From NCBI GenBank assembly GCA_938023735.1, contig CALJDK010000139.1:1-39362 (forward strand): 39,362 bases of DNA. The letters are read 5' to 3'. The first letter of the stretch is position 1, and every line of letters begins with the position of its first letter. Of the stretch, positions 7,611-14,490 are shown one piece after another. The notes under the pieces were generated by a model. It ran no database searches and was not told the origin of the DNA. It saw only the letters and a list, made by a program, of their open reading frames with translations. The translations under genes and the position numbers were made by a program. The stretch comes from an uncultured Acidimicrobiales bacterium (lineage in GTDB: Bacteria; Actinomycetota; Acidimicrobiia; Acidimicrobiales; SHLQ01).

Positions 7611-8495
7611 CTACGAGGTGCAGCGCTGCATAAATTCGGCAGCCTTACTCAGGGCGGCACGTGACTCAGGCATCAGCGGGGCCAACGCCTGGTACACGTG
7701 CCACAAGTCGGGCGCGATATCGATCTCGGCGTCTACCCCGGCCGAGCGCATTCGCTCGACGAGTCGGGTTGAGTCGTCGAGGAGCACCTCGTCGTCACCG
7801 ACCTGCACCAGTGTCTTGGGGAAACCGGAGTGGTCGGCAAAGAGCGGCGACACACCCTCATGGTTCGCCGGAGTATCGCCCCGGTAATAATCCGCAAAGG
7901 TCGACAACCACGCCGGATCGATCATGGGGTCAACGCTGGCCCGGGTGGTGACGCTGTCGCCCGAGGCGATCAGGTCGGTCCAGGGGGAGAAGAGCAGAAG
8001 ACCAGCGGGCATCGGGCCTCCGTTCATCTTCATCCGACCGAGCGTGGCAAGGGCTGCGCCGCCTCCGGCCGAGTCGCCAGCGACAATGATGTTTCCCGGG
8101 TCGACCGAGGCTTGGAGCTCGGTGAGCGCGGCCACACAGTCGTCGATGGCGGCGGGGTAGGGGTGCTCGGGGGCGAGTCGATAGTCAACCAGTGTGGCGG
8201 TGGCGTTTGCCCGAACCGCCAACCATTGGATCCAGCCGGCAGACGCCTCGGGCGATCCAATCACGTACCCGCCGCCATGGAAGTACAGAAGGTGCCGTTC
8301 GCTGAGGCTTCGGGTGGGGGTAAGTCGCAGACATCGCACGCCGCCAAGTTGGATCTCTTCGGCCTTGGCGCTGCGTGGTAGAGGCAGCTTTCCGAGCCGC
8401 TCAAGGCTGGCTCGCTGCTGCTCGAGTGGAACCTCGGGCCCAGGGATGAACCTTCCGAGGGACCGCTTTGCTGCACGTGCTTGCCAGGAGATCAT
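7611..8495 (-). CDS. Alpha/beta hydrolase, hormone-sensitive-lipase type esterase
   Basis: This 294-residue carboxylic ester hydrolase of the HSL group has no signal peptide, so it is probably cytoplasmic. It carries the oxyanion-hole motif HGGG at 73-76 (YFHGGGYVIGSPEA), the nucleophile Ser142 in GDSAGG, an acidic residue in GDDEVLLDD (233-241) and the catalytic His266 in DLWHVYQ. YRLAPEHPYPAAIDD (105-119) is a further HSL hallmark. Length is normal. The ATG at 8495 begins MISWQARAAKR, as in close relatives. It is divergent from the SHOCT-like gene; a 33-bp palindrome lies in the shared upstream region. Confidence 0.88.
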   Translation of the reverse strand: MISWQARAAKRSLGRFIPGPEVPLEQQRASLERLGKLPLPRSAKAEEIQLGGVRCLRLTPTRSLSERHLLYFHGGGYVIGSPEASAGWIQWLAVRANATATLVDYRLAPEHPYPAAIDDCVAALTELQASVDPGNIIVAGDSAGGGAALATLGRMKMNGGPMPAGLLLFSPWTDLIASGDSVTTRASVDPMIDPAWLSTFADYYRGDTPANHEGVSPLFADHSGFPKTLVQVGDDEVLLDDSTRLVERMRSAGVDAEIDIAPDLWHVYQALAPLMPESRAALSKAAEFMQRCTS

Positions 8496-8545
8496 GCCGC
8501 CAGTCTCGCGGAGTGCCCAAGAAAAGCGAAAGGGGAACGGTCACG

Positions 8546-8578
8546 ACGCGACACAGGTGTCAGACACCTGTGTCGCGT
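8546..8578. repeat. 33-bp near-perfect palindrome carrying the dispersed 13-bp core
   Basis: Arms of 16 bases (ACGCGACACAGGTGTC and its exact complement) flank a single central A at 8562. The core GGTGTCAGACACC (8556-8568) matches the family repeated at 32.9-33.0 and 35.9-36.0 kb. It lies just upstream of a -10 box and between divergent genes, so it could also act as an operator or form a hairpin. Confidence 0.7.
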
Positions 8579-8584
8579 TATGGC

Positions 8585-8590
8585 TACCCT
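8585..8590 (+). promoter_or_regulatory. -10 box TACCCT, leaderless start of the SHOCT-like gene
   Basis: TACCCT ends 6 bases before the ATG at 8597 and no ribosome site is visible. The 33-bp palindrome ends 6 bases upstream and would cover the -35 region. Confidence 0.45.
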
Positions 8591-8596
8591 CGACAC

Positions 8597-9022
<426 letters not shown>

Positions 9023-9071
9023 CTCACCCTCACCGGTGTCACCGTGCGCCGGTGCTGTACTGGTGCGCAGC

Positions 9072-9090
9072 TGTAACGGATTTGTAACGA
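9072..9090 (+). promoter_or_regulatory. Two TGTAACG direct repeats spaced 11 bases, before the sigma remnant
   Basis: TGTAACG (9072-9078) and TTGTAACGA (9082-9090) place the same heptamer on the same face of the helix one turn apart. They lie about 90-105 bases before the first possible methionine of the sigma-factor region at 9178. They may be a promoter -35 element or activator site for the former sigma gene. Confidence 0.3.
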
Positions 9091-9123
9091 GAAAGTTTTG
9101 GACAACACGGCCTTCCAGGGCGT

Positions 9124-9529
9124 GTGTTGTGCATGAACGCCTTGTTGAACGGAACCGCCGTTGGGGATGTGGTGCGAATGAGCGAATCTGAACAGACCGC
9201 TGAGCCCTCGTCGGCACGGGTTGGGTTGACCTTCGATGTGTTCTTTCGCCAAGAGTTCGTCGGAATGGTCAGCCTGGCCGAGGCGGTATCGGGTGATCCT
9301 GCGCATGCCGAAGACCTGGCCGCCGAAGCGATGAGCCGAGCCCATGAGAAGTGGGAAACGGTAGGCAGAATGGACAAGCCAGCACCCGGTGTGGGCGGCT
9401 GTCGCCCAGCTTCCGGCAAAGCAACGAGCCGCCATTGCCCTGCACTATCTCGAAGATCTTCCCGTCGCCGAAATCGCCGAGATTCTTGAGTGCACAGTCT
9501 CGACCGCAACCAGGAAACTCAGCGGATAG
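9124..9529 (+). pseudogene. Decayed ECF sigma-70 factor: region 2 and region 4 in different frames, linker deleted
   Basis: The first frame gives an ECF N-terminus (LTFDVFFRQEFVGMVSLAEAVSGDPAHAEDLAAEAMSRAHEKWETVGRMDKP), probably from the ATG at 9178. It then turns into Arg/Pro-rich nonsense ending at 9489. From about 9383 the next frame reads HPVWAAVAQLPAKQRAAIAL..., LEDLPVAEIAEILECTVSTATRKLSG, a clear region 4 helix-turn-helix, ending at TAG 9527-9529. About 45-55 residues normally lying between these parts (rest of region 2 and the linker) are absent, so a deletion also shifted the frame. The region 4 end is also cut: RRLRTF resumes in the third frame to TGA 9546-9548. At least two lesions are therefore present. 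An assembly error is the alternative. The membrane protein gene downstream is intact. Confidence 0.75.
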
Positions 9530-9605
9530 GCGCTTGCGCACATTTTGACATCCGCTGAGTTTCAAGAAGCCGGCACATTGGGCGAAGCCCAATCCGCGCG
9601 GCTTC
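9515..9605 (+). other. Two consecutive long hairpins after the sigma remnant
   Basis: Hairpin one: AAACTCAGCGGA (9515-9526) pairs perfectly with TCCGCTGAGTTT (9551-9562), with a nested GCGCTTGCGC inside. Hairpin two: ATTGGGC-GAA-GCCCAAT (9577-9593) is enclosed by a second stem GAAGCCG (9566-9572) with CGGCTTC (9599-9605). They overlap the end of region 4 and lie 60 bases before the next gene. They may be a terminator, an attenuator or a small structured RNA. Confidence 0.55.
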
Positions 9606-9665
9606 CAGCCACCTTCACGAGGGCCGAAAGAAACTTGCCGTGCTGCTCCAGAAAGGGGCTCGATA

Positions 9666-10649
9666 ATGACGACGGATCCAAAGCAACCCTTCGACTCCGA
9701 GGGCGACGTCATGGCGGCCTTTGCCGAACTCGCCGAACGTCGCGAGCGCACTACCAACGTCGGCGAGGCCTACAAGAACGTGGTGGTGGCCAAACCGAAG
9801 CGCCGGTTTGTGTGGCCCACGATCGGTGCAACGGTTCTTGCCGCAGCGGCGGTGGCCGTTGCGTTTGGCCTGGCCAACGACGACCAAGCGGTCGAGCTTG
9901 GCCCGGCGTCGACCCCGACAACCTCGGTTGTCGCTACCGAGGATGCAGCGCCCGAAGAGGTCGTGTCCACGACAACGCTTGCTCCGCTAGCAACCGAGGC
10001 TCCTCCAGTCGAGGAAACGGTTCCTGCCGATCCACCGCCAGCCGAAGAACCGGTCGTCGAGGAAGAGCCTTCGCTCAGCGACGTTCCTGCGGGCTTCTTT
10101 CCCAGCGCCGAGGCGGCAATCACTGCCCAGCTCGGCCCTACCGTCGAGTACCGAGGCGACTGCGCAGCGCTGACCGCAGGTTCAGACGAGGGCTGGTGCA
10201 GCAAATTCAGCACGGTTCCACTACCGGGCGGGCTCTTCGACTACGACCTTTACGCCGTCACCGATATCGAGGCGTTCACAGCTGCGGGCTACACCCTGCA
10301 ACAACAAAACGGAGCATGGCGAGTAGTCGGCGACCATCTGCACGACATCATCTACAGCGATCGCGACGGAAACCTCTACGACATCAGCGATCCCCAAGGG
10401 ATCCCGCAGAACTTGTTGGTCGATATCCCCGACTACTGGGATTTCCCACTCGGCTGGTGCGACCAGCTTTCACGTGAGCGCGTCGATGTTTCGTGCATAG
10501 ATGCCGAGCCCGGGCTCTTCCCCGATGTGCCCTTCGGTACCTGGACCGTAACGCTGCTCACCTACGACGCCGCTGGCGTACTCACCGACGAAGGGACATT
10601 CCCGTTCATCAAGAGCGGCGACTTCTTCGAATACGCCGGGCCTGCATAG
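9666..10649 (+). CDS. Single-pass membrane protein, probable former partner of the ECF sigma factor
   Basis: This 327-residue protein has a cytoplasmic N-terminus (1-47: FDSEGDVMAAFAELAERRERTTNVGEAYKNVV), one transmembrane helix (about 49-69), an acidic Thr/Pro/Glu linker (about 70-140) and an extracytoplasmic domain with four cysteines (GDCAAL, GWCSKF, GWCDQL, VSCIDA) that suit two disulfides. The gene order sigma factor then single-pass protein fits an anti-sigma or sensor role, but no zinc anti-sigma motif is visible. A GAAAGGGG ribosome site precedes the ATG. The extracytoplasmic part (about 145-327) is not recognised. Its survival beside a broken sigma gene suggests it has another job or that the decay is recent. 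Confidence 0.65.
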   Translation: MTTDPKQPFDSEGDVMAAFAELAERRERTTNVGEAYKNVVVAKPKRRFVWPTIGATVLAAAAVAVAFGLANDDQAVELGPASTPTTSVVATEDAAPEEVVSTTTLAPLATEAPPVEETVPADPPPAEEPVVEEEPSLSDVPAGFFPSAEAAITAQLGPTVEYRGDCAALTAGSDEGWCSKFSTVPLPGGLFDYDLYAVTDIEAFTAAGYTLQQQNGAWRVVGDHLHDIIYSDRDGNLYDISDPQGIPQNLLVDIPDYWDFPLGWCDQLSRERVDVSCIDAEPGLFPDVPFGTWTVTLLTYDAAGVLTDEGTFPFIKSGDFFEYAGPA

Positions 10650-10667
10650 CGAAGTCGATCAGCTCCG

Positions 10668-10988
10668 CTAGCTCAGGGGTGAGGCCGGTGTCGGGTTTAG
10701 TCGGGTGATTTGGCTGCGATCGCGGTCGATCAGTTTGGGGATTTGGGGCGCAATGTCGTTTACCCATTCGTCGTCTTCGTAGACCTTGGCGTACAGCTCC
10801 ACCCGCTGCTCTTCGGAGTCGAAACGACGAATCCAGAAGTAGCTGTCGGGGTTCTCTTCATCGACAAAGCTGGCTATGACGTCCACTCCTTTGGCGACTT
10901 GGTAGGGGAGAATTCGCTCCTCCATGGCGGCGACCAATTCGTCGCGCTTGCCGGGTAGAGCAAAGTAGTTTCGAAGTTCAAACAGCAT
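10668..10988 (-). CDS. NIPSNAP-family protein
   Basis: This 106-residue protein is of the small dimeric alpha-beta-barrel type. MLFELRNYFALPGKRDELVAAMEERILPYQ, then FVDEENPDSYFWIRRFDSEEQRVELYAKVYEDDEW, fits the NIPSNAP domain (ELR.Y....G......F....P....G, then a W..F....R). Bacterial members have no settled function, though some are small-molecule monooxygenase-like proteins. It is divergently arranged with the PaaI-type thioesterase, with only 36 bases between the two starts. The pair may share a control region. Confidence 0.8.
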   Translation of the reverse strand: MLFELRNYFALPGKRDELVAAMEERILPYQVAKGVDVIASFVDEENPDSYFWIRRFDSEEQRVELYAKVYEDDEWVNDIAPQIPKLIDRDRSQITRLNPTPASPLS

Positions 10989-11011
10989 TTCTGGAGCATA
11001 GAGCGTCGGTC

Positions 11012-11017
11012 TAGAGT
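11012..11017 (+). promoter_or_regulatory. -10 box TAGAGT, leaderless start of the PaaI-type gene
   Basis: TAGAGT ends 7 bases before the ATG at 11025 and there is no Shine-Dalgarno sequence. The box is inside the 36-base gap to the divergent NIPSNAP start. Confidence 0.5.
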
Positions 11018-11024
11018 CGCTGCC

Positions 11025-11411
11025 ATGACGGAGCTACCGACCGAGTTTGGTTTCCAGCACCTTGTTGGGTTCGAGGTTGAGAAGGGCGACGGCACAGCGG
11101 TGGTCAGCATCGACATCGAGGACCAACACCTCAATCCGAACGGTGTGGTTCACGGCGGTGTCGCCTACGCAATGATGGACACCGCCATGGGGCGGGCCAC
11201 CATGAGCACGCTCGATGACGACAAGATCTGCGCCACTGTCGAAATGCAGGTTCGCTATATGCGAGGCGTGAGCAGCGGTCGTCTTGTAGCGACCGCAACG
11301 GTGATGAAGCCCGGGCGTCGAATTGTGCATCTCGAGGCTCGCACCGTCGACGGCGACGGGCGACTTATCGCAACGGCAACCAGTAGCTACGCGGTACTTG
11401 ATGCTCCGTAG
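11025..11411 (+). CDS. PaaI-family acyl-CoA thioesterase (hotdog fold)
   Basis: This 128-residue hotdog-fold protein probably hydrolyses acyl- or aryl-CoA thioesters in the cytoplasm. The signature LNPNGVVHGGVAYAMMDTAMG (36-56) holds the HGG (43-45) and the catalytic acidic residue position (Asp52). VEMQVRYMRGVSSGRLVATATVMKPGRRIVHLEARTVDGDGRLIATATSSY is the usual central and C-terminal sheet. Length is normal for the family, and the start follows a -10 box directly. The substrate is unknown. Two strong inverted repeats separate it from the converging Crp-type regulator gene. Confidence 0.85.
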   Translation: MTELPTEFGFQHLVGFEVEKGDGTAVVSIDIEDQHLNPNGVVHGGVAYAMMDTAMGRATMSTLDDDKICATVEMQVRYMRGVSSGRLVATATVMKPGRRIVHLEARTVDGDGRLIATATSSYAVLDAP

Positions 11412-11474
11412 CACTTCTCCGGGACACTGCTCTGGAATACTGCTCGCCGCTCGTTACGAGGCCCAGAACGTGCA

Positions 11475-11509
11475 ATGCGGATCGTCTCATCCGCCGAGAC
11501 GATCCGCAT
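11475..11509. terminator. 14-bp hairpin between convergent genes
   Basis: ATGCGGATCGTCTC (11475-11488) pairs perfectly with GAGACGATCCGCAT (11496-11509) across a 7-base loop. No T run follows on either strand. It probably ends transcription from the PaaI-type gene. Confidence 0.55.
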
Positions 11510-11585
11510 CGTGTGGGGTTCCGCCACCACGCTTTTCGGCATGCTTGGAAACTGCCGTACCTTCATATTGCAGTCCTCGGCGGGC

Positions 11586-11613
11586 CAAAACTGTCGGCTA
11601 GCCGACAGTTTTG
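11586..11613. terminator. 28-bp perfect palindrome, bidirectional terminator or operator
   Basis: CAAAACTGTCGGC-TA-GCCGACAGTTTTG is fully self-complementary. The outer A and T tracts make it look like a terminator on both strands, which suits its place between convergent genes. The absence of a real loop and the symmetric GTCGG..CCGAC core also allow a protein-binding site. Confidence 0.55.
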
Positions 11614-11660
11614 AAAAGGTTTCAGTGATTTTGGGTGGAGAATGATGACTTTGATGTCGC

Positions 11661-12311
11661 CTAGAGCGACCGACCCCGGTCGCGAAGCGCATCGGCGTCG
11701 AGAACCACGATCGATCTGCCCTCTTGCACCATGATGCCGTCGGCTTTGAGTTCGCCGAGCGTTGCGTTCACCGTGGCCCGGGTGGTGTTACACAAGGCCG
11801 CAATCTCGCCCTGATGGAGCCGGATCTTGCCGCTCGGGTACGCATCGAGCAGCTCGCCAACCCGTCGGATAACCCGCTCTGGAGCCGTGAGCGCCGTCAG
11901 TTCCATCTGTCGGGTCGTGAGTCGCTGAACCGTGTCGGTGAGGATTTCCAGAAGCAGACGGTCGACGTTGATCGACGTGCGCCGAAGGTCGTCCACCGCC
12001 CCCCGGTCGAGGGCGAGCGTCGAAGCCTTATCGATGGCGGTCACGGTAGCGGTGCGGGTCGACTCGGACCCGAGCACTGCCATCTCGCCAAACACATCGC
12101 CCGGGCCTAAGACCACCAGCGCAGTACGGTCGCCCGACTGGCTGATCGAGTGAACAATGAAGTGGCCGCGGTTCACGATGTGAAGCGTCTGGCCTTGCTC
12201 GCCTTGATGAAAAACCACCTGGTTCTTCTTGAACTGCACGCTGTGCATAGCTTCGAGCACACGCGACTTGTCGGTCGGGTTCAAAGCGTCGACGAAGCCT
12301 TCAACCCTCAC
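11661..12311 (-). CDS. Crp/Fnr-family transcriptional regulator
   Basis: This 216-residue cytoplasmic regulator has an N-terminal cyclic-nucleotide-type beta-roll (about 15-110; VFHQGEQGQTLHIVNRGHFIVH, then GEMAVLGSESTRTATV at 75-90) and a long dimer helix (111-140). Its C-terminal winged helix has IRLHQGEIAALCNTTRATVNATLGELKADGIM (about 163-194). The phosphate-binding cassette differs from E. coli Crp: the Arg-Ser before Ala is replaced by Arg-Thr. It is still close enough for cAMP or another nucleotide. There are no Fnr-type iron-sulfur cysteines at the N-terminus. The start is GTG. It is divergent from the tandem methyltransferases and may control them. That link is inference. Confidence 0.87.
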   Translation of the reverse strand: MRVEGFVDALNPTDKSRVLEAMHSVQFKKNQVVFHQGEQGQTLHIVNRGHFIVHSISQSGDRTALVVLGPGDVFGEMAVLGSESTRTATVTAIDKASTLALDRGAVDDLRRTSINVDRLLLEILTDTVQRLTTRQMELTALTAPERVIRRVGELLDAYPSGKIRLHQGEIAALCNTTRATVNATLGELKADGIMVQEGRSIVVLDADALRDRGRSL

Positions 12312-12380
12312 CGGTTCGCGTCCCCGCTATGTCTAACGTGTTGCATGCGACGACCGTACCCCGACCTGGCGGTCGAACGC

Positions 12381-12436
12381 AGCAAGAAGACATAGAAGAA
12401 ACACGAAGCAAGAAACAAGAAACAGAAAAGAAAGTA
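12381..12436 (+). other. A-rich purine tract before the tandem methyltransferases
   Basis: About 56 bases are almost only A and G with repeated AAGAA and AAACA words, ending at AAAGAAAG close to the GTG at 12445. This is strikingly unlike the surrounding GC-rich DNA. It may be an unstructured translation enhancer and ribosome site, or simple-sequence expansion. Confidence 0.6.
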
Positions 12437-12444
12437 GCCAACCC

Positions 12445-13074
12445 GTGCCCGACATCGCGTGGAACAAAGCCACCTGGACCCGAAACGTGCCTCACGCGTT
12501 CAAGTCCTTCGACATCGAAAACTACGGCGACCATTGGGGCAAGGTCGAGGACACGCCGCACCTCATCGACTTCCGCGACCGGTTCCTTCTTCCCTTTGTG
12601 AATCCAAAGGTCCGAGCGCTTGAGATCGGCTCTGGTGGTGGCCGCTGGACCGACTACCTCCGGGCCTGCCAATCGGTGGTGTGTGTCGACGTCAACCAGG
12701 TCATGCTCGACCTTGTTCGCGAACGCTTTGCCGACGACGACAATCTCACCATCGTTCTCACCGAAGGTTCCAACCTGCCCGATGTTGCCGACACGTCTAT
12801 CGATTTCGTGTTTTCGCACGACGTGTTTGTCCACGTCGACCCGCTCGAAGTGCTCGACTACCTCGTCGAGATCCGCAGGGTCATCGCCGACGACGGCACC
12901 GTGGTCATCCACTACGCCGACCAAAACAAGGTGGGTGCGCAGAAGAACGACGGGTTTGCCCGCAACAATCCGCGCCTGATGCGGGCGCTCATTGAGCACT
13001 CCGGTTTTGAGATCGTCGACGAGGACAGCGACATCTTCAAACACTCGTCGGTTGCCCGGTTCGAGCCGCGCTAA
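12445..13074 (+). CDS. Class I SAM-dependent methyltransferase, first of a tandem pair
   Basis: This 209-residue protein has a Rossmann methyltransferase fold. Its N-terminal signature is WNKATW...FDIENYGDHWG (6-32). Motif I is ALEIGSGGGRW (58-68), then VVCVDVNQVML (motif II), SIDFVFSHDVFVHVDPLEVLDYLVEIRRVIADDGTVVIHYADQ (motifs IV-VI). The start is GTG at 12445, and alignment to the second copy, which starts with ATG and MP, supports it. It aligns with its neighbour without a gap through residue 70. The substrate is unknown. The DIENYGDHWG block is not part of the generic fold and may be a family-specific lid. Confidence 0.82.
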   Translation: MPDIAWNKATWTRNVPHAFKSFDIENYGDHWGKVEDTPHLIDFRDRFLLPFVNPKVRALEIGSGGGRWTDYLRACQSVVCVDVNQVMLDLVRERFADDDNLTIVLTEGSNLPDVADTSIDFVFSHDVFVHVDPLEVLDYLVEIRRVIADDGTVVIHYADQNKVGAQKNDGFARNNPRLMRALIEHSGFEIVDEDSDIFKHSSVARFEPR

Positions 13075-13077
13075 GTT
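13072..13077 (+). promoter_or_regulatory. -10 box TAAGTT overlapping a stop codon
   Basis: The TAA stop of the first methyltransferase is also the start of TAAGTT, which ends 6 bases before the next ATG at 13084. The second copy may therefore have its own leaderless transcript in addition to read-through. Confidence 0.4.
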
Positions 13078-13083
13078 ACCGCT

Positions 13084-13716
13084 ATGCCAACCGTCGAGTG
13101 GAACAAAAAAGCCTGGACCAACAACGTCGCGTACGCCGAGAAGAAGCTCGATATCGAGAACTACGGCGACCATTGGGGCACCATCGAAACCAAGCCTCAC
13201 CTGAAGAAGATGCTCGAGCGTCACTTGGCGCCGTACGTAAATCCCGACGTCAACGCGCTCGAGATTGGCTCGGGCGGCGGTCGCTGGACCCAATACCTTG
13301 TGTCGTGTAAGTCGGTGGTGTGCGTCGACGTGAACGAGGTGATGATCGAGCTACTTCAGAAACGCTTCGCCGATTTCTCGCACATGCAGTACGTGCTAAC
13401 CGACGGCTCGAGCATCGATGATGTGGCTGACAAGTCCATCGACTTCGTGTACTCCCACGGCGTGTTTGTGCACATCGATCCGCTTGAGGTGTACGACTAC
13501 TTGGTACGTATCCGTCAGTTGGTTACCGACGACGCCACACTGATCATTCAATACGCCGATCAGGACAAGAAGCCGGCGCGCGACAACGCCGGCTTCGCCC
13601 GCAACAACCCGCGCCTCATGCGGGCCATGGTCGAGCACGCCGGCTTCACTATCATCGAGGAAGACATCGAACTGCTACATCACTCATCGGTGATGCGGTT
13701 CACCCCGGCCGTCTAG
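13084..13716 (+). CDS. Class I SAM-dependent methyltransferase, second of a tandem pair
   Basis: This 210-residue paralogue of the preceding gene has the same layout: WNKKAW...LDIENYGDHWG (6-32), ALEIGSGGGRW (58-68), VVCVDVNEVMIELLQKRF, SIDFVYSHGVFVHIDPLEVYDYLVRIRQLVTDDATLIIQYADQ and FARNNPRLMRAMVEHAGF. The two copies agree in the cofactor and C-terminal parts but differ around residues 36-55, so they may act on different substrates or as a heterodimer. Only 9 bases separate the genes. The stop codon overlaps, within CTAG, the stop of the converging lipoprotein gene. Confidence 0.82.
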   Translation: MPTVEWNKKAWTNNVAYAEKKLDIENYGDHWGTIETKPHLKKMLERHLAPYVNPDVNALEIGSGGGRWTQYLVSCKSVVCVDVNEVMIELLQKRFADFSHMQYVLTDGSSIDDVADKSIDFVYSHGVFVHIDPLEVYDYLVRIRQLVTDDATLIIQYADQDKKPARDNAGFARNNPRLMRAMVEHAGFTIIEEDIELLHHSSVMRFTPAV

Positions 13717-14384
13717 CAGTTCTCGGCGGCCTTTCCGATTCCAGCCTGGTAACCCGACTGGAACTCTGAGGGGTAGGTCTCGATCCAGTTCGATGGCGCA
13801 CGTGCGTCGCCGATGGCGGCCAGGTCGCAAGCCATTTCGGTCGCGGTCTGCATGCCAGCATCGAAGCCTTTGCCAAAGTCCGGGTGCGAGTCGAGCGTGT
13901 CGAAGTCGACGCCTACCGTCGCTTCCCGATGCCGGGCATCTGCATCTGGGTCCTCGGACTCTGTGGCCCCTGACGTTGTGACGGCGTAGTCCTCGGCCAC
14001 CTCATCACAGATGTCTGAGACGGCGTCGCTACCCGCCCGGTAGCCGGCGTCGAAGGCCGGGTTCACCAGTGTTCCGTGCCGATCGGTGTCGAACACCGAC
14101 ACGTCGAGTTCGGGGTGCACACAAACCTGGTAGGCATCGTGCATGCCAGCCCGAGAGCCTTCGGTCGCCATGGCGTTCCAGAACGTCGGGGAAATCTCGC
14201 CGTCGGTGGCCTCGGCCGAGGTGGGGAGAATCGGTCGAACCTCGAGTTCGGTGGCCGATTCGCCCTGTCCGCTGCATGCCGTCAACGCCACAAGAGCCAC
14301 GGGCACGGCAAGCCGCAAGGCAAGGCGCGCGAACGGGCGCAACGGTCGGCGCAAGGCCAAAAGGGGGGTGCGGAAGCCGGGCAT
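13713..14384 (-). CDS. Lipoprotein with four Cys-ended G-x-x-x-G repeats
   Basis: This 223-residue protein starts at the ATG at 14384; the longer frame would need TTG. Arg-rich residues 1-24, a hydrophobic stretch and the lipobox ALTAC (Cys37) predict a membrane-anchored lipoprotein. The mature part repeats a pattern of a Gly/Tyr-rich turn, a short helix and a cysteine: EGSRAGMHDAYQVC, FDAGYRAGSDAVSDIC, FGKGFDAGMQTATEMAC and FQSGYQAGIGKAAENC. The last one ends the protein. The four cysteines could make two disulfides. I do not recognise the family. The repeat form suggests small helical hairpins, perhaps binding protein partners on the cell surface. Confidence 0.6.
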   Translation of the reverse strand: MPGFRTPLLALRRPLRPFARLALRLAVPVALVALTACSGQGESATELEVRPILPTSAEATDGEISPTFWNAMATEGSRAGMHDAYQVCVHPELDVSVFDTDRHGTLVNPAFDAGYRAGSDAVSDICDEVAEDYAVTTSGATESEDPDADARHREATVGVDFDTLDSHPDFGKGFDAGMQTATEMACDLAAIGDARAPSNWIETYPSEFQSGYQAGIGKAAENC

Positions 14385-14490
14385 AGCAACTACCAACGTC
14401 GGCGATATGCCCAAAATTCTTGAATATGTTGCCCTATTTCGGTCCTACGTCGGCTTGCGTAAAGGGCTTCGTCGTATCATTAATCGATAT

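Noticed and set aside
9545-10477. An Arg-rich plus-strand frame of 310 codons
   Set aside because: It overlaps in another frame the single-pass membrane protein, which has a start, ribosome site and topology. The Arg-rich composition is typical of frame-shifted GC-rich DNA.
11387-11692. A minus-strand frame of 101 codons between convergent genes
   Set aside because: It spans two strong inverted repeats and overlaps the regulator gene; no motif or ribosome site.
12301-13293. A minus-strand open frame of 330 codons
   Set aside because: It is antisense to the tandem methyltransferases and shows no known motif.
14143-14490. Upstream extension of the homocysteine methyltransferase
   Set aside because: It runs antisense through the lipoprotein gene; family alignment begins at the ATG at 14491.
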